From contig CANNZV010000940.1 of NCBI GenBank assembly GCA_947561585.1, positions 278,919 to 342,918 of the forward strand: a stretch of 64,000 nt of DNA, read 5' to 3'. Of this stretch, positions 9,232 to 21,559 are shown piece by piece. The stretch is from Caprella mutica. Lineage: Eukaryota > Arthropoda > Malacostraca > Amphipoda > Caprellidae. Within the stretch, counting starts at the first letter, position 1, and each line of letters begins with the position of its first letter. The notes below the pieces were generated by a model that saw only the letters and a list, made by a program, of their open reading frames with translations, was not told where the DNA came from and searched no databases. The position numbers and the translations under genes were made by a program.

Positions 9232-12200
9232 CACTACAGTACCAACAGTTCAGAGTAGGTACCAACAGTTCAGGGTAGGTACCAACAGTTCAGGGTAGGT
9301 ACCAAAAGTTCAGGGTAGGTACCAACAGTTCAGGGTAGGTACCAACAGTTCAGGGTAGGTACCAACAGTTCAGGGTAGGTACCAAAAGTTCAGGGTAGGT
9401 ACCAACAGTTCAGGGTAGATACCAACAGTTCAGAGTAGGTACCAACAGTTCAGGGTAGGTACCAACAGTTCAGGGTAGGTACCAACAGTTCAGGGTAGGT
9501 ACCAACAGTTGAGGGTAGGTACAGACAGTTCATGGTAGGTACAGACAGTTCAGGGTAGTTACCGACAGTTCAGGGTAGGTACCGACAGTTCAGGGTAGGT
9601 ACCGACAGTTCAGGGTAGGTATTGACAGTTAAAGGTAGGTACCAACAGTTCAGGGTAGGTACCAACAGTTCAGGGTAGGTACCAACAGTTCAGGGTAGGT
9701 ACCAACAGTTCAGGGTAGGTACCAACAGTTCAGGGTAGGTACCAACATTTCAGGGTAGGTACCAACAGTTCAGGGTAGGTAACAACAGTTCAGGGTAGGT
9801 ACCAACAGTTCAGGGTAGGTACCAACAGTTCAGGGTAGGTACCAACAGTTCAGGGTAGGTTCCTACAGTTCAGGGTAGGTACCAACAGTTCAGGGTAGGT
9901 ACCAACAGTTCAGGATATGTACCAACAGTTCAGGGTAGGTACCAACAGTTCAAGGTAGGTACCAACAGTTCAGGGTAGGTACCAACAGTTCAGGGTAGGT
10001 ACCAACAGTTCAGGGTAGGTACCAACAGTTCAGGGTAGGTACCAACAATTCAGGGTAGGTACCAACAGTTCAGGGTAGGTACCAACAGTTCAGGATAGGT
10101 ACCAACAGTTCAGGATAGGTACCAACAGTTCAGGGTAGGTATCAACAGTTCAGGGTAGGTACCGACAGTTCAGGGTAGGTACCAACAGTTCAGGGTAGGT
10201 ACCGACAGTTCAGGGTAGGTACCGACAGTTCAGGGTAGGTACCAACAGTTCAGGGTAGGTACCAACAGTTCAGGGTAGATACCAACAGTTCAGAGTAGGT
10301 ACCAACAGTTCAGGGTAGGTACCAACAGTTCAGGGTAGGTAACAACAGTTCAGGGTAGGTACCAACAGTTGAGGGTAGGTACAGACAGTTCAGATAGGGT
10401 CCCTACAGTTTAGGGTAGGTACCGACAGTTCAGGGTAGGTACCGACAGTTCAGGGTAGGTACCGACAGTTCAGGGTAGGTATTGACAGTTAAAGGTAGGT
10501 ACCAACAGTTCAGGGTAGGTACCAACAGTTCAGGGTAGGTACCAACAGTTCAGGGTAGGTACCAACAGTTCAGGGTAGGTACCAACAGTTCAGGGTAGGT
10601 ACCAACAGTTCAGGGTAGGTACCAACAGTTCAGGGTAGGTACCAACATTTCAGGGTAGGTACCAACAGTTCAGGGTAGGTAACAACAGTTCAGGGTAGGT
10701 ACCAACAGTTCAGGGTAGGTACCAACAGTTCAGGGTAGGTACCAACAGTTCAGGGTTGGTACCAACAGTTCAGGGTAGGTACCAACAGTTCAGGGTAGGT
10801 ACCAACAGTTCAGGATATGTACCAACAGTTCAGGGTAGGTATCAACAGTTCAGGGTAGGTATCAACAGTTCAGGGTAGGTACCAACAGTTCATGGTAGGT
10901 ACCAACAGTTCATGGTAGGTACCAACAGTTCAGGATGGGTACCAAAAGTTCAGGGTAGGTATCAACAGTTCAGGGTAGGTACCGACAGTTCAGGGTAGGT
11001 ACCGACAGTTCAGGGTAGGTACCAACAGTTCAGGGTAGGTACCAACAGTTCAGGGTAGGTACCAACAGTTCAGGGTAGATACCAACAGTTCAGAGTAGGT
11101 ACCAACAGTTCAGGGTAGGTACCAACAGTTCAGGGTAGGTACCAACAGTTCAGGGTAGGTACCAACAGTTCAGGGTAGGTACAGACAGTTCATGGTAGGT
11201 ACAGACAGTTCAGGGTAGGTACAGACAGTTCAGGGTATGTACCGACAGTTCAGGGTAGAAACCAACAGTTCAGGGTAGGTACCGACAGTTCAGGGTAGGT
11301 ACCACCAGTTCAGGGTAGGTACCAACAGTTCAGGGTAGGTACCGACAGTTCAGGGTAGGTACCGACAGTTCAGGGTAGGTACCAACAGTTCAAGGTAGGT
11401 ACCAACAGTTCAGGGTAGGTATCAACAGTTCAGGGTAGGTACCAACCGTTCATGGTAGGTGCCAACAGTTCAGGGTAGGTACCAACAGTTCAGGGTAGGT
11501 ACCGACAGTTCAGGGTAGGTACCGACAGTTCAGGGTAGGTACCGACAGTTCAGGGTAGGTACCAACAGTTCAGGTCAGATACCGACAGTTCAGGGTAGGT
11601 ACCGACAGTTCAGGGTAGGTACCAACAGTTCAGAGTAGGTACCAACAGTTCAGGGTAGGTACCAACAGTTCAGGGTAGGTACCAACAGTTCAGGGTAGGT
11701 ACCAACAGTTCAGGGTAGGTACCAACAGTTCAGGGTAGGTACCAACAGTTCAGGGTAGGTACCGACAGTTCAGGGTAGGTACCAACAGTTCAGGGTAGGT
11801 ATCAAAAGTTCATGGTAGGTACCAACAGTTCAGGGTAGGTACCATCAGTTCAGGGTAGGTACCAACAGTTCAGGGTAGGTACCAACAGTTCAGAGTAGGT
11901 ACCAACAGTCCAGGGTAGGTACCAACAGTTCAGGGTAGGTACCGACAGTTCAGGGTAGGTACAGACAGTTCAGGGTAGGTACAGACAGTTCAGGGTAGGT
12001 ACAGACAGTTCAGGGTAGGTACAGACAGTTCAGGGTAGGTACAGACAGTTCAGGGTAGGTACAGACAGTTCAGGGTAGGCACAGACAGTTCAGGGTAGGT
12101 ACAGACAGTTCAGGGTAGGCACAGACAGTTCAGGGTAGGTACAGACAGTTCAGGGTAGGTACAGACAGTTCAGGGTAGGTACAGACAGTTCAGAGTAGGT

Positions 12201-12322
12201 ACAGACAGTTCAGGGTAGGTACAGACAGTTCAGGGTAGGTACAGACAGTTCAGGGTAGGTACAGACAGTTCAGGGTAGGTACAGACAGTTCAGGGTAGGT
12301 ACAGACAGTTCAGGGTAGGTAC
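9232..12322. repeat. 20-bp satellite, about 154 copies in unbroken register
   Basis: The unit accaacagttcagggtaggt repeats for about 3.1 kb, and every unit starts at the same position modulo 20, so no net indel has accumulated. Variants are base substitutions only: accgacagtt, acagacagtt, cagagtaggt, caggatatgt. Variant order is repeated at a distance: attgacagttaaaggtaggt lies at 9,621 and 10,481, accaacatttc at 9,741 and 10,641, and caggatatgt at 9,911 and 10,811. This indicates duplicated blocks of 860-900 bp. The last 360-380 bp are a nearly uniform run of the acagacagtt variant, a sign of recent local expansion. Each unit carries a palindromic ggtacc where it joins the next. Confidence 0.97.
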
Positions 12323-12363
12323 CGAGAATTAAACCAATTTCAGTTAGTTTAATGATAAAAGTC

Positions 12364-12802
12364 TTACCAGAAACAGATTTCAATGTAAGATTTCCTGATG
12401 ATGCACCTGCAGGACCCTGTTGCCTCGAAACAAGTTGTGTTTTTTTGGTTTGAGCATGACTTAATAGTTTCATTTTGTACTAAGTTTAAATTTAAGCTGC
12501 CACTAGGTAAACTCCACAAAATTTGGATTTTTCTTTGGTCGATGACCAATTTTCTCATAGGCACCTTAAGAGATTTATGGATCACTATCAGATAGAATTT
12601 ACTCCTTCCTTTTGTATGCAACCAATGTGATATGATTATCACTCAAGTCTAACTCTATTTCTGGAGTTTCGTACACACAGTCATCTGATAAGACACAAGC
12701 AATTTCTTCAGAGGAGCTATGAAATAATATTTCAAACGGATCCTTCATTCTAAATTCTAGTAATATTAAAAAGAAATTATAATGAGATTTAGCTTTTATC
12801 AA
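12364..12802 (-). other. Protein-like segments beside the satellite, unrecognised
   Basis: Two overlapping minus-strand frames look less repetitive than their surroundings. One (12,802-12,599) reads KDPFEILFHSSSEEIA then ETPEIELDLSDNH and is preceded by a possible splice acceptor near 12,760. The other (12,642-12,364) reads KVPMRKLVIDQRKIQILW. A third ends at a possible donor (tctggtaag) near 12,366. They do not join into one frame, and no family was recognised. It could be a decayed gene or chance. Confidence 0.25.
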
Positions 12803-13994
12803 AGCAACGGTTATTTATCAATCCGGTGTTAGTTTAAATAAGAAAATAAACACAAGAAATTAATATTTCTTGATGCAACAGATCTGACACCTCAGTGTGT
12901 AGGGTAACGGCTCCTTGTATCGCCACTCTCCATTTATCGTCACGTTTCAGTTATTTTCGTCTATAACAAGACCTATAAACATTTTCATGGTTTAGGTTTT
13001 TACAATTCGATGTTTCCATATATTTATAATATTGTTACAAAATGTAAGTGATTTTAGTTAAAATTACAGATAGTGTCAGCTTAACTGTTAAGATGTATGA
13101 CGATACTTTACATTCAGGATAAACCTACCGAAATTGATTAGGTATATAGAATTTGCTAATAAAAAAAATTCAATGTAATGTTCATACAATTTTGCTTGTT
13201 TTAAATTGCATTTCTTAAATATAAAATCAGAAATAAATTCAGTCATCAATATTTAAAATAAATCGATGTGTCGATATTTGGTTATCAATAAAGAGGGTTT
13301 TCAATTTATCGTCATGGGGTGACGATAAATGGTATTTTGATCAATTTCGAAATAGTGGTTCTAAAACAGTTTAATGGTTGGTAAATATATTTATTCTCAA
13401 TATTTATTCAATTTTACATACATAGATAGCTTTTACCCATTTATCGACCTACTGGAACTCAATTATAGGGTGGTAAGGGAGGGAGGAAGTGAGTAATTAG
13501 AAGGGGGGGGGGAGGGCTATACATATATAATAGAATCAGAATAGTTGATTATACTATTCAATATACCTTGTTCATCTGAATAATGATTAGTAAAACATTA
13601 AAATTTGATTTGAATAGAAAATGTGTCACCTAATTTAATTAAACGTACAAAATTTTCACAAGTTTTAGACGTACAATGTTGTTGTGTTGCCGTACACGTT
13701 ATCCAGAGAATGTTTGCACTTCTGCGTGTGATATTCTTAATTTATATATTGCTGTTATTCATCTTAAAATCATTTAATAGGTAGATTAGTGTTTACATTT
13801 CTCTGAGACTTGGTTAAATATTATTTACACAGTTTACGATGATATATATTTTGTGAACTTCATATATTTGGAAAAAAGAACAACGTGATATATCAAAATT
13901 TCGGTAAGACTTTGGTTTTCTAAAACTTTTTCCTCTCAAAATAAATTGATAATTTAATGAGAAGGAAATTAAAAATATTGTCGCTTTGATTAAT

Positions 13995-14485
13995 TACTTA
14001 CGTAGGGGTTTTTACGTCTGCTGCAGAATCGGAGGCCAATTCACTGACTTCAAAATGTAATTTTATTAAGATGAGATTCATGAACAAAGTCAAATACCAC
14101 CTGTCGGTGTCTAGCTCATTGATGCAGGAAAGCTACTCCGTGAATGTAGTAACTTACCAAAAAGGTGACGAAGAAGTACTTAGAACTTTATGTTAGGTAG
14201 ACTCGTAGGCTTCATTTACTATCAACTCTTCATTTTCCTCTTCTATCCGTGAGTGCAGCGAACGGTTCTTGTGTCCCGTTTCGTTACATTCCTTGGGAAG
14301 GAACTGCTATCACTGAGTAGCTTTACTACATCCATGAGCTTTGTCACCGACGGTCGTAGGTGACTTTGTTCATGAAGCAACTTTTCTTTCTGACTGCTTC
14401 TTCGAGTCCCTTGTGTTTAATTTCATTTTGACATCAGCGATAATATGACCTTTGGCTTCGAAGCAGACGTTAAACCCGTACTACA
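13995..14485. repeat. Head-to-head pair of the dispersed sequence
   Basis: A forward copy (about 13,995-14,160, starting gggtttttacgtctgctgc) is followed at once by an inverted, longer copy ending in gcttcgaagcagacgttaaac at about 14,475. Together they form a hairpin-capable inverted repeat of about 490 bp. Confidence 0.75.
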
Positions 14486-14499
14486 ATCATTAATTTCTC

Positions 14500-14640
14500 C
14501 ATTCTAGCATCATTTTCCCTACTCAATTTCTCCCATTCTACCTAATTTCCTCCATTCCACCTATTTTCCCTTATTCTTCCTAATTTTTCCCATTCTACCT
14601 AATATTCCCCCATTCTACCTGATTTTCCCCCATCCTGCCA
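14500..14640. repeat. Short array of ccattctacctaatttt units
   Basis: About six degenerate pyrimidine-rich units of 20-26 bp (ttcccattctacctaattt and variants) lie next to the inverted pair. Confidence 0.7.
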
Positions 14641-15069
14641 GCTGTTCAATGAAAATTTTATTCTGTGGACGATATCACCAATGTATCGACACATGACGAT
14701 AAATGGGTAATAACATGTGACGATATTTGGTTTCAACATGTCGGTAATTGGTGTTTTTTAGATATATTATTTGATTCAATGTAGATTAATTTATACTTAA
14801 CGAATTGCATAGTACTTTATATGGTGTAAAAGATTTTAATTTCATCTTTTAGTTAGTTCTGTCGTATATGCATTAGTAGAGAGGAGAGTTAAACAATAAT
14901 AATAATTTTGAAGGAAACCTCTTAAGTGGCCGATAAATGGGGACTTCCCCCCCTTCCCAATAACCAATATAAATAAACAATAGCCAAAATAACACAGTAG
15001 CCGATATCTAGTTAGGAAAGAATGTTCAATTTTCGAGAATTAAAGTTCAAACTTCTTGTCAATGATGGA

Positions 15070-15595
15070 ACATCTTTTGGGATCTTTCCTATTTGACGAC
15101 CTCCACCAAATTTAATTCCATTTTTTTTACATGTATTTTTGTCCATAGAAACTAAAAATTATTAGTTAATAATAATAGTTGTAAGTCTGCGGTTCATTTA
15201 TTATTTTAAATCTAATTCAAATATTAAATTCTATATCGTCCTTTAATTTAAAATCTTACATTGTCACATATCTATATATTATCCTACAACTATTATTCTA
15301 TAGTTTTCATTTAAATTCAGTGCTGTAATAGTTTGATTATATTTTACTATATTATGTAGTAATTGTTCCTAACTAATTCTAATGATGCTATTTATATTAC
15401 TATTGTATATAGGTACTGATTTGTGCGAATAATTATCTGTATGTAATTTATCTTCTACAGGTTACTAACTAAATAAACATACTCCTGCTAGTATGTTTTC
15501 TTGGTCCGTCGTGCCGAGACAAATACATATAAAAAACTACTTTAAATTTAATCTGTTGGGGCTCGTCAAATGGGAAAGATCCATTTTTTGCAACT
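15070..15595. mobile_element. Small foldback MITE
   Basis: The left end gggatctttcctatttgacga is mirrored at the right end by tcgtcaaatgggaaagatcc. The interior of about 480 bp is AT-rich without a frame. No target duplication could be assigned. Confidence 0.55.
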
Positions 15596-16035
15596 AGCTG
15601 TCGGTTGCTGTGTAACCTAGTTCAATTTTTAATATCTATTAGTGTGTTCCCATTGGAGAGAAATTTGAAGAATCTATTCTGTGGTCTTCAAATCTTACTG
15701 TGCCGACTTTAAATAGATTAGTTACTCTTAAACAAATTCTGAATGAGGTACTACTCATTTGAATGGATTTTTAAGTAAATGTTACAGATTCCAGTTGTTT
15801 AAATTCAGAAAATTCTTCGTAATATCTGTTCCGTTAAACTCTAACATTTATGGTGAATACAATTCTAGTTTTAATCACAACACAATTTGTTATTATTTCT
15901 TTTCGTGTTCTCGAATATCATCGAACAATAAATAATTTTCTATATATGTATGAATATTTTAACGGCAGCGTTTGATGTTTTATTTTGCAATTTTTACCGT
16001 TTTTTTAATTTACTTCCCAGGCAAACATTTCCAAG
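15596..16035. other. AT-rich interval without visible gene
   Basis: Nothing recognisable was found on either strand. Confidence 0.5.
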
Positions 16036-16084
16036 AAAATGCACAAAAAAGTTTCATTTTGCTGACTATAAGTCAGTGTGGAGG

Positions 16085-16195
16085 GAGTGAAATTATGGTG
16101 TACCACATGGTGTACGGACAACTGCCATGCGGATAACTTCCATAGTGGACAACTGCCATGAGGACAACTGCCATGAGGACAACTGCCATGCAATA
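16085..16195. repeat. Array of ggacaactgccatg words
   Basis: Units of about 15 bp (ggacaactgccatga, ggataacttccat, gtggacaactgccat) occur about six times. A reading frame rich in HGSCP is an artefact of the array. Confidence 0.85.
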
Positions 16196-16371
16196 TATTA
16201 TAATTTTATTTTGGGTGAGTTTTTATGCACTTGTAAACTTAACCTATCATGAATTGAATTTAATGTGAAGTATATTATTATTTTAACCTAAGAATTTAGT
16301 ATAAATGTTAATTGTGTTGTGTATAGTCCGAAATTGTGAATGAAGAGGCATTGAAATTATGATTGCAGTAA

Positions 16372-17078
16372 AACAAAAATCATTTTATTTCACATTTAAC
16401 GACTTTAATATTCAAATAGTCGACAAAAAGGTTTAAATCTATAGATGCAAAACTTTCTTTCCAAACATTTCAGAATAAAAGGAATAGAACAAACATAAGC
16501 TTTACAGGCTAAAAATTCCAGTACGTCCCATTATTTGAATCTTATTAATATAGATTTACTTTTACGCAACTCTGGACATATATGACTTAATAAACTGTTG
16601 ATTTGTCATTAGTATAATAAAATAATAGATAAAATATATTTCAGTAATAGTTATTGAGATATTTTGACTCTTTTAAATTTTTTTCAATATATTTGATGAG
16701 TGCATGAGCTGGAAACAAAAAACGATAAGTAAACAATTTCAAATTTCAAAGTTATCGAGTAAAGTGTTATTTGAAGTTAAAAAAAAATAACATAGAAATA
16801 TGATTAATACTACTTTAGTTTCTAACCCTGAATCAAGCAGTAAAGTTAGTATTTACAAATAAAAAACATTAATTAACCCAATTTAAAATTATAAAATAAT
16901 AGGATGGAAAATCACACTCACTGGTAATTTTAACCTGTAAAGCTTGTGTTTGTACTATTCTTTGTATTCTGAAATGTTTGAAAAGAAAGTTTTGCATCTA
17001 TTGATTTAATCTTTTTGTCAACCCTTTGATTATTTAAAGGGGCTTAAATGTGTTAAAAGTGAATGAAAATGATTTAAC
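16372..17078. mobile_element. Foldback element with inverted ends of about 150 bp
   Basis: The left end (gacaaaaaggtttaaatcta, then gatgcaaaactttctttcca, then aagctttacaggctaaaa) is mirrored by the right end (aacctgtaaagcttgtg, then gaaagttttgcatct, then ctttttgtcaaccctttgat). The centre is AT-rich and non-coding. Confidence 0.75.
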
Positions 17079-17096
17079 TAAGAAATAAATTCAGTT

Positions 17097-18085
17097 TATT
17101 GCTCGAATTATTATATTGCGCACAGTTTTCAGATATATAAAAGTCATTCATTCATGAAGTGAAGCTGCACCAACCATCCTATTTTTTTAGTAATTGATAA
17201 TAACTGTGTCTATTTTTTCATTGCTATATAGTATTAATCATTGTATAACTGATTTTAGATTTTACACTTCCTGTTTTCTTATTTTATTTCCATCTTGTCT
17301 GTAACATGTGAATGGGTATCTTGTGGTGAATTGGTAATGTTTCATAGTGTTTATGTAGTTTTTATCATAAAACCAGAATGATTATGTATATTAATTTTCA
17401 ACTAGCCTATATCTTTGTCCCAAAAGTAAAGTTTCAGTATATTTACGTATTATACTAATTAATTATTGGTTGAGTTGATGGTTGTTGAATATTTGAAGAC
17501 AGTTACAGTTATGGGTGCAGTGTATTGCCATATTTTGGTAAGTTTTGGTGATCTTTTAGGATGTAGAGACTATACCACCTTACGGTTGTGCGGAGTATAG
17601 ATTTATCGGCATATTGTGAGAATTAAAATCTAAGCTATTTTCCTTTCTGATTGCTTTTTTAAGTCCCTTTTTCTTAGTTTCCTTTTGACATTAGTGATAT
17701 GGCCTTTGGTTAAAGTTTATTCTTACTAATTAAAGTTAGCACGACCTCTGTTAATCGTTGCACTTGTATATTTTATATTTTTGTTATTTTACCTGATCTC
17801 CCTATCTTGTTGAATTTTCCTCTTCTACCCCATTCGAGGAATTAATTATTCGAGCAATTAATCATTCGAGCAATTGTTCGTTCGAGAAAATGTTCTTCGA
17901 TCAATTGTATTTCGAGCAATTGTTCATTCGAGCGATTGTTCGTTCGAGAAAATGTTCTTCGATCAATTGTTCATTCGAGCAATTGTTTATTAGAGCAATT
18001 GATTTCGAGCAATTGTTTATTAGAGCAATTGATTTCGAGCAATTGTATTTCGAGCAATTGTATTTCGAGCATTTCACCGGATAGT
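17097..18085. mobile_element. Repeat element with gagcaattgttc array, copy 1
   Basis: It starts near attgctcgaattatt and ends in an array of gagcaattgttcattc words (17,831-18,071). The body matches the element at about 26,808-28,930 over several hundred bases, including ggatgtagagactataccac and ttacggttgtgcggagtat. That copy has an extra hAT insertion, so this one is the empty-site version. It carries an inverted piece of the dispersed sequence at 17,635-17,715. Confidence 0.75.
17831..18071. repeat. Array of ttcgagcaattgttcattcg words
   Basis: About 13 units of 15-20 bp based on cgagcaattg. The apparent protein rich in FEQLFIRAI is a repeat artefact. Confidence 0.88.
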
Positions 18086-18120
18086 CTATATTAATAAGGG
18101 AAAACGTACAGTTCTAATAA

Positions 18121-18424
18121 AATGACGGTCTCACGACAGTCTTTGTGGAAGAGATTAATTCGCCTCCCTCCCTCTCTCAATAGCGGCTGCTGCTGGTGAG
18201 CCTCGACTTGTGTAAGCAGTGGACAACTGCTTACTGGATTCTTCGTATTTTTTAGATTCAGCTTTCACTTTAGCTATGAAGTTGCGAATAAGGCTTGAAT
18301 TGCCAGAACTAAATACTCCAGATGACGCAGAGATAGTGTTCAAGAGAACACTAAATAACTGTTCGTTTTGGTCTTCAAGCATTTTAAGAGTTGGAATCCT
18401 GCTACGAACGGATTTGCTTTCCAT
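18121..18424 (-). pseudogene. gag: Truncated BEL/Pao gag start in unit A'
   Basis: This is the inverted copy of the gag beginning at 1,518. It reads MESKSVRSRIPTLKM and continues to about residue 85, where a small insertion in an AG-rich run (near 18,167-18,176) shifts the frame. Sequence identity with the other copy ends at 18,121, so the rest of gag is absent. Two residues differ from the first copy in the first 30. Confidence 0.8.
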
Positions 18425-18694
18425 TATAAGTAGATAATGTTAGCCTCTTGGTTAATTGAAGTTTTGACTAAGACGAACTTTATCCAAAATCCAACCTTCC
18501 ACCACAGTATTTCTCGGACTGTTACGGAAGGATAAAGATACTCTAGGGAGAATTTACAGCTTTATTCCGTAAATAATCAACGTCCCTGTAAAGAGGGAAA
18601 AACTAACATCAAAATCTATTTTAATAACAAATACACAAATACCAGAATAATGAAAACCCTAAAAGATCATAACAGTACATTTTAATGGTTTCTA

Positions 18695-18985
18695 AATTAA
18701 CAAAGATTTAGTTTTTAATTCGCAAAGATTTAGTTTTTAATTTGCAAGCAAAGATTTAGTTTTTAATTTGCAAGCAAAGATTTAGCTTTTAATTCGCAAA
18801 GATTTAGTTTTTAATTCGCAAAGATTTAGTTTTTAATTCGCAAAGATTTAGTTTTTAATTCGCAAAGATTTAGTTTTTAATTCGCAAAGATTTATTTTTT
18901 TAATTCGCAAAGATTTAGTTTTTGATTCGCAAAGATTTAGTTTTTAATTCACAGGAAGATTTAGTTTTTAAAGTCAAAGATTTAG
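18695..18985. repeat. 22-bp minisatellite (inverted counterpart)
   Basis: Units of the type tttagtttttaattcgcaaa, with two longer variants (aatttgcaagcaaagattta) not seen in the copy at 988-1,262. Confidence 0.88.
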
Positions 18986-19964
18986 TGTAGATATCACGAA
19001 GAATAAACATTTAAATTCATATAGGAAATTGGTTGATCACTAATTTAACACTTGTAAACAAAGTTAAAATTATTGACAAGGAAATATTAGACTAGTTAAA
19101 ATAAATTAATTTGAAGACTATATGCACTGTTCTCAAATTTTTAAATATTCACAGCCTATCTAGATTACACAGGAAGTTTTGAATTTAGAATTTAAACTTA
19201 AGAAAGTTTGGTCGGCTAAGCCTAGTAGCACTAATAACTTTACACTAACTATTATTACTGGATTCAATTAGAATTTAAAAATTAGAAAGAGCACTTAATA
19301 AGATTAGCATTTAATAAAGAATGAATAAATTGGATATGCTAATTTCAACTTCTTAATGAACGACCTAAACTACCTAGAGTAAAATAAATATAATTTCTAA
19401 TAAACTTACGAGAAAGTGATTCCATGATGAACAGTAGGATGAAAAAATTATAATATAAATGTTCCTCAGAAGTAGTTTTGGGTAACTTAATATAATGTGT
19501 ATACGGTATCACCAACTGCGGGAAGGACAAGAAACTAGAAAATTATTTAATAATGAATAAGAAATAAATATAACATATTGGCCTTCACAAATGGAATGAG
19601 TCATCCATAAATGGAGAAAATAATTAAGGAAAACCTATGGAATAAGACTTCTAAAGGAAGGGGGAATAATGAAGGGATATCTTTGGAATAATTCATCCAA
19701 AGGAAGAAGGAATATTGAAGGAGTGCCAATGGAATAAGACATCCAAAATAAGAGGGATCACTGGCCATGTATCGCCGCTATTCACTTGACTCCAAAACTC
19801 AATTGTCACATAACTACACACCAAGAAGTTTAACTTGAACAAATAACTTTGTATAAAAGATCTCCTAACATTAAAACTTTAATTACAGGACACATTACTT
19901 AAATCTAGGAATTTCCACAATAATTTTTCCCTTTGTACTGATATGAAATGAAAGAAACTAAACC

Positions 19965-21559
19965 AACGTCAATCATTTTATTAAAATATCAAATAGCACA
20001 TAATTTAGAAAGGGCTTAATGTAATTAAACGTAAATTAATTCCTGGACAACTTGTTTACATGTTATGGAGGCTCAATATATCTATATTTTATAAGCTCTC
20101 ATTATTTTTCAATAGATATTTTTTATTTATTCTATAACGCTATGGTTGTACTTTTCAATTGCAAAGTTTTCAATTTTTAGTTAAAAATGGCTCGCAGGTT
20201 TCATTTACCATCTCCTCCTTCCTCATCTTCCTCTTCCATCTATTAATGCAGTCAACACTCAACAGTGCATTTGTCTCTTTTTGCAAAATTATTGACCACT
20301 ACAATCGATTGGTGGTAGCGAAGTTTACTTTCCTGTGTGACAACTAGTACAAAGTCTTTTGTAATTGGTTCTTTACTTTAAGCTGGAGCAAATTCATACA
20401 ATCGAGCAATTAATTTCGTCATTAATCTTAAATTTCTTCATATTCTCGACTATGAAGTGAATCTAGTGGTGTCAGTGCAGCTATAGTTTTAGTGCACGCG
20501 TTTCATGCTATATACTATATAGTACTCACAATTAATTGAAGAGAACATGTCTCTAGAATTGTAACTTCTTAGTAAACCATATTGCCAGAAACTGTGATAA
20601 TGGTACCTACAAAGAAATAAAATAATTAGTTATAAATTATAATACATCAATAATCTGTATTCAATTAGTTAATCCATAAATTAAATAAATACCTAAGTGA
20701 AAATATTCTTTCAAATTTTAAAAGATGAAAAAGTAGATAGTAAAGGGAATACAGATTTAGAAAAGAAAAATGTTTTTGAGAAACCATATGGGTCAAAAAA
20801 ATGAAAAAAAAATCAAATAAAGTAAAACAAGAAGTGGCTCATGAATGAAGAAAAGCTACTATGAACATTATTAACATTAAAATCATTATTAGCACTTTTA
20901 AAATTTTACTATTGAACTCAGTTTAAGGACAGGTCACTGAAGAAATAGTTTTATGAAATTTTATATCTCACTTACAGAGGCTAGAGAATGTGTATTGTTT
21001 AACCTAAATATGTAGCTAAATATTAATAAACAATTTCATAATATAAATTTACATAGTGAACCCATTTACAATTGAAGTATAAACTGATTATACTTATGAA
21101 TAGAAATTGGCGTACAAACTAAAATAGTACGGTAGGTGTGGTAAGTAGGGTCACGCAGGTAAATTGCGGTACTTTAAATTTTAATTGCAGCCCTCTCAAA
21201 AGAGTCTAAAACATTCTGAACCGATATTCCATTAAAATGTTGGATAGCTATCAAAAGAAGCTCAGTGCATGCTATAATTTATTAATTTCAGTTTTTAGCG
21301 TGTGTTTTGAAGCTATGATGTGTCTGTTGTTTGAGAGCTCAGTTAGTTAGTGTGCCGTAATTTACTTGCTTGACCCTACTCTTATTCCGTTATGACCAGA
21401 TTTCAATACTTAACTTTAAACCAAAATTTAAAATAGTTGAGTGATAATTGCTAATGAAACAATGGTGTACATTCGTTAAACATTTGCAATCATGATACTA
21501 ACCTCATTTTCTTGAATTGACACTAAATTAACTACTCTCTCTTATAGTCCGTCTACTAA
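19965..21559. other. AT-rich arm segment without a supported gene
   Basis: A degraded inverted copy of the dispersed sequence (with cttcctcttccatctatt and ctttcctgtgtgac) lies at about 20,120-20,345. The rest shows no frame, and the 62-codon frame at 20,159 is not supported. Confidence 0.6.

Larger units (their letters stand above)
12885..14990. mobile_element. Composite repeat region with cgataaatgg-type words
   Basis: The words tttatcgtcac, gacgataaatgg, cgatatttggtt and ccgataaatgggg recur near 12,930, 13,265, 13,320, 13,440, 14,690, 14,715 and 14,935 in both orientations. Such words at both ends suggest a foldback-like element with an AT-rich interior. No transposase frame and no clear terminal duplication were seen, so boundaries are approximate. 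Confidence 0.45.

Noticed and set aside
9232..12322. CRISPR-like array
   Set aside because: Units are adjacent with no unique spacers, and the DNA is eukaryotic; it is a tandem satellite.
16005..16193. HGSCPHGSCP-rich small protein
   Set aside because: Translation of the ggacaactgccatg array.
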